Position numbers and translations under genes: made by a program. Under the pieces are notes generated by a model that saw only the letters and a program-made list of their open reading frames with translations, was not told the origin of the DNA and ran no database searches. Of a DNA stretch of 64,000 bases, positions 7,773-16,895 are shown one piece after another. Origin of the DNA: CBDCGJ01 sp965216645 (GTDB lineage: Bacteria; Pseudomonadota; Alphaproteobacteria; GCA-2731375); assembly GCA_965216645.1 (NCBI GenBank), contig CBDCGJ010000022.1:79487-143486 (forward strand), read 5' to 3'. The first letter of the stretch is position 1. Each line of letters begins with the position of its first letter.

Positions 7773-10754
7773 GTGAGTGGCGCGGTACTCCCGTCGGGGG
7801 CAACAGTGGGCCGCTATCGTGTCTTACGGCACGTGGGCAGCGGGGCGATGGGGCAGGTCTACCTGGCCCGTGACGAGGAGCTGGATCGGGACGTCGCGCT
7901 CAAGATGCTGGCCGAGAGCCGCTCGCCCGACCCTGACGGCCGAGATCGGTTCGTAAGCGAAGCGCGCGCCGCGTCCCGGCTCGACCACGTCAACGTGGGG
8001 ACCGTCTACGACGCCGGGATCACGCCGGAGGGAGCGGTCTACCTCGTGTTGGCCTACTACGACGGCGAGACCCTCGAGGAACGTCTGGCTCGCGGCCCCC
8101 TTCCGATCGAGGAGGTGCTCGTCCTCGGCTGTGCCCTCGCTTCGGGGCTTTCGGCCGTCCACCGGAGCGGCATCCTGCACAGGGACGTCAAACCGGCGAA
8201 CATCATGTTGCCGCGCGACGGCGAGGCGAAGCTCCTCGATTTCGGGGTCGCGAAGGTGGTAGGGCGCGATGTGACGGCCGAAGGCGTCGCTGTCGGCACG
8301 ATCTCTTACATGAGCCCCGAGCAACTCGCCGGGGAGCGGGTGGACGCTCGCACGGACATCTGGGCCCTCGGCGTCGTGCTCTACGAGTGCCTGACGGGCT
8401 CGCGGCCGTTTCGGACGGGTACGCCCGCCGTCACCCTCGCCTCGATCCTGCACGACGCCCCGGAGCCGATCGGCGCGGTGCGGGACGAGGCGCCGGCGGC
8501 GCTCGAGGCCGTCGTCCTTCGCTGTCTCGACAGAGACCCCAATCGACGGTATCTGACGGCCGACCAGGTCGTGGCCGACCTGAACGCGATCGCTGCGGGA
8601 GTGTGGGAAGCGCCTGGGCCGCTCGACGAGAGCCCGCAGACCGACGGACATCCACGTCGGGGACGATCTGGAAGGAACGCCATCGCGACGGTGGGTGTCG
8701 CGATCCTCGCGGTCGTCGCCGCGGCGGTCTGGCTGGCCGGTCGCGGCGGTTCGGAGGGTGTCGACGTCGCCGCCACGAGGATGGCGGTCTTCCCGTTCGC
8801 GTCGCCGGCGGGCGACACCGCGCTCGCACGGCTGGGGAGGGAGCTCGCCGTCACCGTCGCCGCGACGCTCGACGGAGTCGGCGAGGTCCGAACGATCGAG
8901 CCGACGACGATGCTCGCACAGATCGATGAGAGCGGGGCGGCCCGGACGGTCGAGGAAGATGCCGAGCTCGCCCGCCGCCTCGGGGCCGGGAGCCTTCTGC
9001 TCGGGAGTCTTGTCCGCTCCGGCGAATCGGTGCGTGCGGACGTGCGGCTCTACGGGACCGACGACGGCGAGCGAATCGTCACGGCCACGGTGAACGGCTC
9101 GCCCGACCGGATCGACGCCCTCACCGACTCCACGGCGCTCGCGGTTCTCCGCGGCGTCTGGCGGGGAGGGGAACTTCCGACCCCGACCCTCTCGGCCATG
9201 ACCACCCCGTCGATCCCGGCGCTACGGGCCTACCTGCGGGGCGAGCGCGCATTCGCGCAGTCCAGGATGCGGGAGGCCGTGCAGGCGTTCGAGGAGGCGT
9301 TCGCCCTCGATTCAACCTTCTGGATGGCCTACTGGAGGTCGCTATACCCTCGCATCTACGAGGGGAGCAGCGCCGACCCGGACATTCTCACGCGCATCAT
9401 CGAGCATCGGCATGAGCTGCCCGAGCCGGACCGGCTGTTCATCGAGGCGAGCATGACGCAGACGGTCTCCGCCGCGCGCGACACGCTGGAGAAGCTGACC
9501 CGTCGATTCCCCGACTACTGGCCGGGCTGGTACGCTCTCGGAAACCTCCTCGTCCACCAGGCGCCCTACGTCGGGGCCACGTGGGAGGAGGCGCAGCGGG
9601 CTCTCGTGCGCGTCACTGAGCTGAATTCCGGATTCGACGCCGCGCTGAGCCACGTCGCCTGGACCGCGATGGGGACGCGCGACTCCGTCCTTCTGCGCGG
9701 AATGGTCGAACGGATGGAGAGCCGTCCCGCACACGCCGCGCAGCTGCCGTACTACCGCCATATGGATGAGACGCTCAGGCGGGAGGGAGACCTCGGCGAT
9801 GCGGAGGTCGCGCGGTTCGCGGCCGTCAACATCGGCGTCGCGTCGCGCCCCGGCGGGCCCTCCCCCCGCGAAATGGCATTTACTTACCGGCGCCACGGGT
9901 TGCCGGCCCTCCAGATCCGCCTCGCCGACGCGATCCTCGCTCTGAGCCCACGGCCCGACATCGCGTACGGGATGCACATGTCGCGGGCGGTGCACTACGC
10001 GATGCGCGGGGGGTGGGATTCGGCCCTCGTTGCCGCCGACGCTTGGGCCCGGAGTCCGACCGGGCCGCCCGCGGCGCGCGCCGCGTTCGGACTCGGCGTG
10101 ATGGGGGTCTGGCTCGGTGCGGTCGATCCCGAGCGTGCCGAGGAACTCCGCGCCCTTGCAGCGCGGACGACGGGAGCCGACCCGCCCTACGGCCGGGCCG
10201 AGATGGCCTGGCTGGACGGTGTCCTCGCGGCGGCCCGAGGCGATGCCGCGGCCATCGACACCTCGATCGCCCGCCTCGAAGACGAGGAGAGCCCGTTCGG
10301 GTGGCTCCTCGAAAGATCCCTGAGAGCGTTCGCGGCTGCCGCGGTTGGTGACACGGTCGCCGCGGCCAGCGAGATGGTCGCCGTCGTCGCAGAGAGCGGC
10401 GAACGCTCCCTCCATCAGCGGTACGGGAGCCAACACCCGTACCTTGCTTCGGTGAACCATCTTGCAGCGGCGCAGTGGTCGCTCGCCGTGGGGGACACGG
10501 TCCGTGCGTCACGGCTGCTGAACTGGACGCACGCGGTGCTGTGGGGGGACATGGCGATCCAGACCGTCGCGATGTCGGTCGCGGAGCCCCACGCGTACTT
10601 CGCCCGGGCGCGGATCGCGGACGCCCGGCGGGACGTCGCCACCGCGCGCCGCTACTACCGGGAGTTCCTCCGCATCTACGACATGGCCCCGACCGCACAC
10701 GGAGCACGGGTGGAGGAGGCCATCGCGGCGCTCCGTCGGCTGGACTCCGGATAG
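7773..10754 (+). CDS. Membrane Ser/Thr protein kinase with TolB-like domain and TPR region
   Basis: 993 residues. A PknB-type kinase domain (about residues 13-275) has the glycine loop VGSGAMGQVY, the ALK lysine, HRDVKPAN with catalytic Asp138, and LLDFGVAKV. A basic linker and one TM helix (about 303-323) follow. Outside the membrane comes a TolB/FlgO-like region beginning MAVFPFASPAG and a long TPR-like helical region to the end. This arrangement is common in Gemmatimonadota and Acidobacteriota, where the ligands are unknown. The GTG at 7773 is chosen because GGAGGAG lies 4 bases upstream and the kinase fold begins 12 residues later; the longer frame from 7248 overlaps the antisense nagB gene. 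Confidence 0.9.
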   Translation: MSGAVLPSGATVGRYRVLRHVGSGAMGQVYLARDEELDRDVALKMLAESRSPDPDGRDRFVSEARAASRLDHVNVGTVYDAGITPEGAVYLVLAYYDGETLEERLARGPLPIEEVLVLGCALASGLSAVHRSGILHRDVKPANIMLPRDGEAKLLDFGVAKVVGRDVTAEGVAVGTISYMSPEQLAGERVDARTDIWALGVVLYECLTGSRPFRTGTPAVTLASILHDAPEPIGAVRDEAPAALEAVVLRCLDRDPNRRYLTADQVVADLNAIAAGVWEAPGPLDESPQTDGHPRRGRSGRNAIATVGVAILAVVAAAVWLAGRGGSEGVDVAATRMAVFPFASPAGDTALARLGRELAVTVAATLDGVGEVRTIEPTTMLAQIDESGAARTVEEDAELARRLGAGSLLLGSLVRSGESVRADVRLYGTDDGERIVTATVNGSPDRIDALTDSTALAVLRGVWRGGELPTPTLSAMTTPSIPALRAYLRGERAFAQSRMREAVQAFEEAFALDSTFWMAYWRSLYPRIYEGSSADPDILTRIIEHRHELPEPDRLFIEASMTQTVSAARDTLEKLTRRFPDYWPGWYALGNLLVHQAPYVGATWEEAQRALVRVTELNSGFDAALSHVAWTAMGTRDSVLLRGMVERMESRPAHAAQLPYYRHMDETLRREGDLGDAEVARFAAVNIGVASRPGGPSPREMAFTYRRHGLPALQIRLADAILALSPRPDIAYGMHMSRAVHYAMRGGWDSALVAADAWARSPTGPPAARAAFGLGVMGVWLGAVDPERAEELRALAARTTGADPPYGRAEMAWLDGVLAAARGDAAAIDTSIARLEDEESPFGWLLERSLRAFAAAAVGDTVAAASEMVAVVAESGERSLHQRYGSQHPYLASVNHLAAAQWSLAVGDTVRASRLLNWTHAVLWGDMAIQTVAMSVAEPHAYFARARIADARRDVATARRYYREFLRIYDMAPTAHGARVEEAIAALRRLDSG

Positions 10755-11053
10755 GCCGCCCCGGCCCGCGCACTCCCGCTCAGCTGTGTCCACGAGCGGG
10801 TTTGAGGCACCTCCTGGCGAGTGCGCCAGATCTTTGCATTCGCCCGCGAACCGATCCTTTGGAAAGGGCGTCAATCATACCTGTAACTCCTGCCGGACTC
10901 TTCCTCGCGATGTCGTATCTGTATCCGCCGCACCGAGATCGACACCCGCGTCGACCCGGCCCGCAAACCGCTGCGGCACAGGCTCGCTTTATGCACGAAA
11001 CGGTCGGGTACGGCAGGTATCACGTGCCCGGACTTCAGCAGGAGTTGGACAGA

Positions 11054-11731
11054 ATGTTGCGCTACACGAGACGAACGCTGGCCGTGGCGGTTTGCGGCGG
11101 CCTGCTCGCCTTCACCGCCTGTTCGGACAGCACCGGGCCGGGAGTCGGCGAGGCATCGGTGGTTCTGACGGGCGACGCCGCCTCCACGAGTCTCCTCGGC
11201 GAGGGGATCGCCCTGAGCGTCGCGGGAGTGCCGGAGTCGGCAGTCACGAGCCTGTTCCTGAACATCACTCGCGTCGACCTGCACCTGGTGGGTGGCGACG
11301 GCGGTGAGGAATCCGAGTCCGAGGGGACCGGAGAATCGGAAGCCTCCGGCGAAGGCGGCTCCTGGATCAGCCTGGATCTCGTGCTTACGGAACCGCTGGA
11401 CATCCTGCAGCTCTCGACGTCCGGCCTCGTCCTGGCGGAGGGGACCGTGCCCGCCGGTCGGTACAATCAGGCGCGGTTCTATTTCGACAGCTCGGAGCTC
11501 GAGCTCGGTGAGCAGGTCGTCGTGAACACCGTGACGCTCGACCCCGGCATGTACGACGTGGACGTGCCGAGCGCCGCTCAGTCCGGCCTCAAGCTGCAGC
11601 TCACCTCTACGGACGTCGACGCCGGCGAGACCGAGGCGGTGGGCGTCGAGATCGGCGCCGGAACCACGATCGGCACGCTGGTGTGGAACACCAACGGGTT
11701 CTCCGTCAGCCCGCGGCTGCAGCACAAGTAG
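11054..11731 (+). CDS. DUF4382 lipoprotein
   Basis: 225 residues with a lipoprotein signal (FTAC at about residues 17-20) and a DUF4382 beta-domain. Conserved-looking features are LFLNITRVDLHL near residue 75, WISLDL, LDILQL and the GRYNQARFYF strand. An acidic Glu/Ser/Gly-rich insert (about residues 93-112) interrupts the domain. DUF4382 proteins are cell-surface or periplasmic and have no assigned activity. The ATG at 11054 has AGGAG 9 bases upstream. The 299 bases between the kinase stop and this gene contain no feature I can support. A hairpin about 45 bases past the stop probably terminates the transcript. Confidence 0.8.
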   Translation: MLRYTRRTLAVAVCGGLLAFTACSDSTGPGVGEASVVLTGDAASTSLLGEGIALSVAGVPESAVTSLFLNITRVDLHLVGGDGGEESESEGTGESEASGEGGSWISLDLVLTEPLDILQLSTSGLVLAEGTVPAGRYNQARFYFDSSELELGEQVVVNTVTLDPGMYDVDVPSAAQSGLKLQLTSTDVDAGETEAVGVEIGAGTTIGTLVWNTNGFSVSPRLQHK

Positions 11732-11775
11732 GCGGGCTTCGGGCCTCGCCGTGTCTTAGCCAACACTGGGGGTCT

Positions 11776-11810
11776 GATCGGGGGCGCGGGGCGCTCCTGA
11801 TCGGGCCCTT
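11776..11810 (+). terminator. Probable Rho-independent terminator after DUF4382 gene
   Basis: Arms 11776-11787 and 11791-11802 pair over 12 positions, two of them G-U in RNA, around a 3-base loop, and CCCTTT follows. The T run is short, so termination efficiency is uncertain. It lies between convergent genes. Confidence 0.5.
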
Positions 11811-11836
11811 TGTCGTCGCCTCCCGACTGACGGAGG

Positions 11837-12661
11837 TCAGCCGGCGACGTTTTCGCGGATCTCCGCGTATCGACGGCTTGCCGACGCCGACGGCCGCCCC
11901 TTCTCACAGAACTCCAGGTCCTTCAGGGCGCGATGCGGGCGCTCGACCACCATCCCTCCGTCGGGATCGACCTTCTCCGCCAGTGCGGCCAGCGCCTCCG
12001 AGAAACGCGGGTCGTCCCTCGCCACGGGGTAGAACGACAGGACGTAGACGTAGAAGAACAGGTTGTAACGCAGAAAGGGGAACTCGGTCTGCATGAACAG
12101 CGTGCCGATGCCCCAGTGACAGGGTCCACGCGGCTGCCGGTCGGTCCAGTGTCGAAGGAGGGTCTGTACGGCGTTGTCCGCGACGTCATCGCCTCCGCGG
12201 AACCGGTCGAAGTGACGCATCACGTCGAGGACCAGCAGGGTCGCCCCGGGATTCGAGAACGCGGTTTCCGGGCCCTTCCCCATCTTCGAGAAGCTGCATC
12301 GCCAGCCACCATCCTCGTGCACGTTGTCGATGAAGTAGTCGACCGCTCGACGAACCGTTGCGTGCCCGGTCAGACCGAACCGGCAGAGCACGCGGGCCGC
12401 CTCGGCCGTGTAGCAGGGATACATGGGCGACTTCGGGCCCAGCCTGATGCGACCGTCGTCGCGGCCGGCCGCCAGAATCAGCTCGAGACCGCCCGCGACC
12501 GCCTCATGGTCCGACTGGACGTCGAGCTCGTGCAGCATGCTGAGCGCCGCGATCGTCGAGAACGGGTTGCCGACATAGACCTTCCCCGCGGGTCCGGCCC
12601 AGAAATCGGCACCGTTGTCGAACCGCCTGTCCAGGATGTGCTCGACGTCTCTGTCCGGCAC
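11837..12661 (-). CDS. Alpha/alpha-toroid protein related to prenyltransferase / squalene-cyclase repeats
   Basis: 274 residues made of repeated helix pairs with segments such as GNPFSTIAALSML, MYPCYTAEAARVL and DGGWRCSFSK, characteristic of the terpene-cyclase/prenyltransferase toroid. The DxDD proton-donor motif of squalene-hopene cyclase is absent, and the protein is less than half the length of that enzyme, so I do not call it a cyclase. It may be a binding or scaffold protein. The start is the GTG at 12661, with GGAGG just upstream; a longer frame to 13108 runs through the upstream gene. It follows a membrane protein gene by 29 bases, forming a two-gene operon. Confidence 0.7.
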   Translation of the reverse strand: MPDRDVEHILDRRFDNGADFWAGPAGKVYVGNPFSTIAALSMLHELDVQSDHEAVAGGLELILAAGRDDGRIRLGPKSPMYPCYTAEAARVLCRFGLTGHATVRRAVDYFIDNVHEDGGWRCSFSKMGKGPETAFSNPGATLLVLDVMRHFDRFRGGDDVADNAVQTLLRHWTDRQPRGPCHWGIGTLFMQTEFPFLRYNLFFYVYVLSFYPVARDDPRFSEALAALAEKVDPDGGMVVERPHRALKDLEFCEKGRPSASASRRYAEIRENVAG

Positions 12662-12690
12662 TGCGCCTCCCTCGTCTCGGCCCGGTTCGC

Positions 12691-13260
12691 TCAGATCACG
12701 TACATCCGTATCAGGATCAGGCCCAGGGTCAGAAAAAGGCTCGCGATGAGGATGGCGGCATGCACGAGCCGGTTTCGCGTCGCGAATCCGAGCAGGGCCA
12801 TCGCCAGGCTCCCCGTCTGGCCGATCCAGAACGGCGGACCCGACCGGATGAGATTCTCGACACCCCAGATCAGGACGCTCAGAGTGGTGAGCGCCACCCA
12901 CACGGCGAACATGGCGAAGAAGGGTCGCCTCACCGCCTCGAAGTGGGTGACGAGGTCCACTCCCGGCTGGATACGGGATGGCAGGGCGATGGCCGCCATG
13001 AAGTAGAGGCCGACCGCCATCAGGAGCAGGATGCCGAAGCTGCCGACGGTCCAGGATTCGAGCGAACGGGTGTCGTTGATCGTCCCCAGCCAGAAGGCCA
13101 TCGACCACAGCGCCACCGTGATCGCCCAGCCGACACTGAACCAGTTCATGCGAAGCTGACCCCGATGCTCGACGATCGAGGCCAGACCTCCGAGTACGCG
13201 TGTGATGGTCAATCCCACGACGATCGAGAGGATGATGCTGATGAACTCGAAGTCACTCAT
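12691..13260 (-). CDS. Multi-pass membrane protein of unknown function
   Basis: 189 residues with five or six predicted membrane helices: near residues 6-26, 40-59, 72-93, 115-134 and a long hydrophobic C-terminal region ending GLILIRMYVI. I recognise no family. The ATG at 13260 has GGGAG upstream. The toroid-protein gene follows after 29 bases, so the two are probably co-expressed. The region up to the divergent FKBP gene is 184 bases and must hold both promoters, but I see no clear boxes. Confidence 0.75.
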   Translation of the reverse strand: MSDFEFISIILSIVVGLTITRVLGGLASIVEHRGQLRMNWFSVGWAITVALWSMAFWLGTINDTRSLESWTVGSFGILLLMAVGLYFMAAIALPSRIQPGVDLVTHFEAVRRPFFAMFAVWVALTTLSVLIWGVENLIRSGPPFWIGQTGSLAMALLGFATRNRLVHAAILIASLFLTLGLILIRMYVI

Positions 13261-13444
13261 GGAGTCTCCCGTGGTGACTCAGGGTGTTCGACCCGAGGCC
13301 GGGCTGCAAGCGTCACCGAGCCCGGGCGAGCTGCCACGCGCGTTCTCCGCCCGGGGAGACGAGCGACATCGGGGCCGACTTGCCCTGCCCGTGGCGATGC
13401 ACCCTCTTGGGGGCCCGAGTTCATTCCCTCTGGAGACGTGGATC

Positions 13445-14146
13445 ATGCGCAGGACACACCAACTTCTCGTGGCCGCACTCGTCGTGACGCTCAGCGGCTG
13501 TCAGTCCACCGACTCGGCCGAGGTCGTCCTCGAGTCCGACCAGCAGAAGGCGAGTTACGGCATCGGCCTCGGGATGGGGCAGCAGCTGCAGCCAGTGGCG
13601 ACCCACGTCGACATGGCCGCGCTCCGTGCCGGGATCGACGATGCGATGGCCGAGGCCGACCAGCGGTTGTCCGACGAGGAGATCCAGACCGCGATGGAGG
13701 CGGTTCAGCAGACGGTCCAGGCGGAGATGGTGGCGGAAGCCGAAGCCGAAGGGCAGAAGAACACCGATGACGGCGCGGCCTTTCTCGCCGAGAACGGCGC
13801 GCGGGACGGCGTCGTGACGACGGACAGCGGGCTGCAGTACGAGGTCCTTCGCGAAGGTGATGGGGTCAGCCCGGGCGCCGACGATCAGGTCACGATCCAC
13901 TACCGGGGGACCCTGATCGACGGGACGGAGTTCGACAGCTCATACGAGCGCGGCGAGCCGACGACCTTCAGCGTGGGCGGCGTGATCGCGGGATTCTCGG
14001 AGGGCCTGCAGCAGATGTCCGTCGGCAGCCACTACCGGTTCTTCATTCCCGGCGACCTCGGATACGGCGTGCGGGGCAACCCGCCGAGCATCGGTCCCAA
14101 CGCCACCCTGATCTTCGAAGTCGAGCTGCTCGAGATCCCGGAGTAG
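13445..14146 (+). CDS. FKBP-type peptidyl-prolyl isomerase lipoprotein
   Basis: 233 residues, FkpA/Mip-like. A lipoprotein signal (LSGC about residues 16-19) is followed by an FKBP_N dimerisation helix region (SYGIGLGMGQQL) and an FKBP catalytic domain from about residue 125. Active-site elements include VTIHYRGTL, DGTEFDSS, VIAGFSEGLQ, and IPGDLGYG. It should catalyse prolyl cis-trans isomerisation and act as a chaperone in the periplasm or at the outer membrane. The ATG at 13445 has GGAG 9 bases upstream. It is divergent from the membrane protein gene at 13260. Confidence 0.92.
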   Translation: MRRTHQLLVAALVVTLSGCQSTDSAEVVLESDQQKASYGIGLGMGQQLQPVATHVDMAALRAGIDDAMAEADQRLSDEEIQTAMEAVQQTVQAEMVAEAEAEGQKNTDDGAAFLAENGARDGVVTTDSGLQYEVLREGDGVSPGADDQVTIHYRGTLIDGTEFDSSYERGEPTTFSVGGVIAGFSEGLQQMSVGSHYRFFIPGDLGYGVRGNPPSIGPNATLIFEVELLEIPE

Positions 14147-14202
14147 GTCCGCCGAAGTCCGCGTAGCCCTCAACGACCCGACAGGGGCCCGACACCGGAT
14201 TG

Positions 14203-15225
14203 ATGGTGCTTCGCCGCGCCACGGTCAGAGGCAACCTCGTCGCTCTGGCGTTGGGCCTTCTGCTGGTCGTCGTCGTTCTCGTCCTCGCCGAGCTGGTGGC
14301 GCGGGGCCTCGATGTCGGGGCGCCCCGCTCCTTCGAGCGGCGCTCGGAACCCTACCTGTACTTCGATGAACAGGGTGTGAAGCGACTTCGCCCGGGATCG
14401 TACAGCGTGGCCGCCAGACGAACCCGCGACCGCAGCGTGATCTACGAGGTCGACTACACCATCGACGAGCTCGGCAGACGCGTGACCCGGCCGCGCGCGG
14501 GGGACGCGGCGAGCCGCTTCGCGGTATTCCTGGGCGGGTCGTTCGTGTTCGGTGAGGGCGTGGAGGACGACGAGACGCTTCCCAGCCAGCTCGCGAGGCT
14601 CGGGTCCGGGTTGAGGCCATACAACTACGGCGTCGAGGGCTACGGCCCGCACGATGTTCTGGCCCGTGTCGAGGACGACCCGCTCGAGTCGCAGATCGAT
14701 GAGTCGACGGGGGTGATCGTCTACGTCTTTATCGATCGTCACATCCAGCGAGTGACGGGCGCGGCCTCGATCGTCCGGTGGCACCGGTCGCAGCCCCACT
14801 ATCATCCGGGCCGCGATGGTGAGTTGCGGCGATTCCGCAACTTCGAGGCGGCTCACCCCATCCGGACGAAGATCTACCGGGGGATCCACCGGAGCAGGCT
14901 TCTGCGGGCCATCGGCTTCGACTGGCCGCTCGGGATCCGCGAGTCGGACGTCGAGCGGACGGCAAAGGCGCTGGCCGCCGTCGGGCAGGCTGCCCGGCGC
15001 TCGCTGCCGGGCGGCCGCTTCCTGGTCGTCGTCTATCCCGGCTCGCGGCATGGCGACAGACTCGGGCAGTACCTCGAGGCACGGGGCGTGGACGTGCTCG
15101 ACTACTCGACGCTGTTCGGGGGCCAGTCGCACATCCTCTCCGAAGAGGACCAGCACCCGAACTCCGCCGCGTACCGGATCCTCGCCGACCGTCTCGCGCG
15201 AGATCTTTCGGAAGGAGGGCCGTGA
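14203..15225 (+). CDS. Membrane-anchored SGNH/GDSL-hydrolase-like protein
   Basis: 340 residues. An N-terminal TM anchor (about residues 8-32) is followed by an alpha/beta domain. GGSFVFGEGV resembles SGNH block I with the nucleophile serine, NYGVEGYG resembles a later block with Gly/Asn, and DQHPNSAAYRILA near the C-terminus fits the Asp-x-x-His block V. These proteins act as esterases or acyl-transfer enzymes on envelope glycans and lipids; the substrate here is unknown. The start is the ATG at 14203, with a TTG directly before it. The following gene begins inside its last codons (GTGA overlap), so the two are translationally coupled. Confidence 0.7.
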   Translation: MVLRRATVRGNLVALALGLLLVVVVLVLAELVARGLDVGAPRSFERRSEPYLYFDEQGVKRLRPGSYSVAARRTRDRSVIYEVDYTIDELGRRVTRPRAGDAASRFAVFLGGSFVFGEGVEDDETLPSQLARLGSGLRPYNYGVEGYGPHDVLARVEDDPLESQIDESTGVIVYVFIDRHIQRVTGAASIVRWHRSQPHYHPGRDGELRRFRNFEAAHPIRTKIYRGIHRSRLLRAIGFDWPLGIRESDVERTAKALAAVGQAARRSLPGGRFLVVVYPGSRHGDRLGQYLEARGVDVLDYSTLFGGQSHILSEEDQHPNSAAYRILADRLARDLSEGGP

Positions 15226-15707
15226 GGCCCGCCACCTCCGCCCTGCCATGGCCGGGACTCGGTGTCAGCACGGCACTTGCACTTCCGCCGGGCATGTCTG
15301 CTTCGGAAATGGTACTCGCTGTCGGTCGCGACTCGCCGGCGAGTGAGCTGATCGATGCGGGAGCCGCGCTCATTCAGGCGCTCGACGCGGCCGCCGCGGG
15401 CCCGGACACGGCGTTCTGGCTGTGGTTTCGGGACGTTTGCGACTGGCGTCTGATGCTCGCGGAGGGCCGCCTTCTGCGATACGGATCGCGGATCGCGCAA
15501 GACCGCATCCGCAAGACGATGTCGGAAACGGGTGAGTACGCCCCGCTCACCCCCGCTCACGTCGGGGTGGGTCGCGCCGACGCGCCATCCGTGAAGGCGA
15601 TCCGATCGGCGCTCTGGACGGGTCCGGGCATCCACGGGGTCCGCATTCGCGACAACGTGCTCAACGGGGTCCGGGTGAAACGCGCCTACGTGTACCGCGT
15701 CGCATGA
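15222..15707 (+). CDS. Hypothetical protein coupled to SGNH-like gene
   Basis: 161 residues with no family I recognise. It contains an aromatic helix (FWLWFRDVCDWRLMLAEGRLL), shown here in part as FWLWFRDVCDW, and ends in a basic beta-like tail. No signal peptide or TM is obvious. The GTG start at 15222 overlaps the upstream stop by 4 bases and has AAGGAGG close by; an ATG at 15294 is an alternative. Its last 22 bases overlap the convergent CDF transporter gene. Coding is supported by the sensible composition and the coupled start, but not by homology. Confidence 0.55.
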   Translation: MRPATSALPWPGLGVSTALALPPGMSASEMVLAVGRDSPASELIDAGAALIQALDAAAAGPDTAFWLWFRDVCDWRLMLAEGRLLRYGSRIAQDRIRKTMSETGEYAPLTPAHVGVGRADAPSVKAIRSALWTGPGIHGVRIRDNVLNGVRVKRAYVYRVA

Positions 15708-16654
15708 CCGACGTCGTCGGCCCCCGAGTTGAGGTCGACGCTCACGATCACGGAGGTCGGCTCGGCGTTCCGAACGGCCGATTGCACCTCGTCGACCGTC
15801 TGTTCCACCTCGGCCGTCGTGAGATGATCGTCGAGATCGAGGTCGATGGTCACCCGTATCTCTTCGCTTCCGAAGAACTCGGCGACCAGCCGGTTAACCG
15901 CCTCCACGCGGGGAACGGAGCGGACGGCGTCGAGCATTCGTCGGTGCACGTGGGTCGGAACCGCCCGCCCCGCGATGAGGCTGCGTGCCTCGGACACGAG
16001 GGTGACCGCGAACACGACCATGAACCCAGCGAGCACGAGGGCCCCGATCGCGTCGAACAGGACGACCCCACCGAACACGAGATAAGCCGCGATGGACAAG
16101 ATCCCGATGACGGCGGAGGCCGTGCCCAGACTGTCCTGCAGTAGCGCGGTCTTAACGAGCTGCCGACTGGTCGTGCGATAGGCGACGCGCAGTGAGGGAT
16201 GATCCTCCCGGAGCTTCTTCACGCTGCGGCTGACGGCGAACCCGTTGGTCATTGTCGAGAGCAGGACCACGCCGAGGGCGAGGTACGGGTGCTCGAGCGA
16301 CTCGCCACTACCCAGCTGACCCACGCCACGCCACACCGACAGCCCGGCGCCGATGACCAGCATCGTCAGGGCGGAAAGAAGGGCCCAGAAGAAGATCTCG
16401 CGAGAGTAGCCGAACGGATGTCGCCGGTCGCGAGGGCGGCGGGAGCGTCGGTGTCCGACAAAAAGCAGCGTCGACCCGATGGCGTCGGCCAGCCCCTGTG
16501 CCATCTCGGCGAACACCACGGCGCTTCCGGTAATCGAGGCAACGACGAGGTTCGTGACCACATCCAGCAGGTCCACGAAGAGCGAGACCCGCACGACGTG
16601 AGCCGTCGACACGCGGCCCTTTCGACCGTCAGAAGCTGATCCAGACGCCCCCAT
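15686..16654 (-). CDS. Cation diffusion facilitator (CDF) metal transporter, ZnT9-like subgroup
   Basis: 322 residues, six membrane helices in the N-terminal two thirds and a cytosolic ferredoxin-like C-terminal domain. The helix 2 region FAEMAQGLADAIGSTLL and the following RRPRDRRHPFGYSRE loop match the SLC30A9-like branch. These proteins export divalent metals (Zn, Co, Mn, Fe) by proton antiport. The C-terminal domain (RVTIDLDLDDHLTTAEVE) is typical. The ATG at 16654 is chosen because GGGAGG sits 8 bases upstream. Metal specificity cannot be read from sequence. It overlaps the convergent hypothetical gene by 22 bases. Confidence 0.9.
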   Translation of the reverse strand: MGASGSASDGRKGRVSTAHVVRVSLFVDLLDVVTNLVVASITGSAVVFAEMAQGLADAIGSTLLFVGHRRSRRPRDRRHPFGYSREIFFWALLSALTMLVIGAGLSVWRGVGQLGSGESLEHPYLALGVVLLSTMTNGFAVSRSVKKLREDHPSLRVAYRTTSRQLVKTALLQDSLGTASAVIGILSIAAYLVFGGVVLFDAIGALVLAGFMVVFAVTLVSEARSLIAGRAVPTHVHRRMLDAVRSVPRVEAVNRLVAEFFGSEEIRVTIDLDLDDHLTTAEVEQTVDEVQSAVRNAEPTSVIVSVDLNSGADDVGHATRYT

Positions 16655-16895
16655 TTGACAGACCTCCCTTCCAGCGGCGCCCAACGTCGGTGATCCCCGG
16701 CTCTCCGGCGACCGCTCCGGCTGCCGCGCGGGTCAGGCGCCTGCAGATGGATCGGGCAAGCGCGAAGATGATCCCCGAACCGTCTTCCGCCAAGCCAGTC
16801 CGACCTGATGCTTGATCGACCCTTGCTGGGGTTCGATGCCCGAGCCTACGGTGCCTCCGCAGGACGCTCACATCGACCTTCACCGGAGACCCGCC

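Noticed and set aside
10475..11053. Upstream extension of the DUF4382 frame through the end of the kinase gene
   Set aside because: The lipoprotein signal and ribosome binding site mark the start at 11054.
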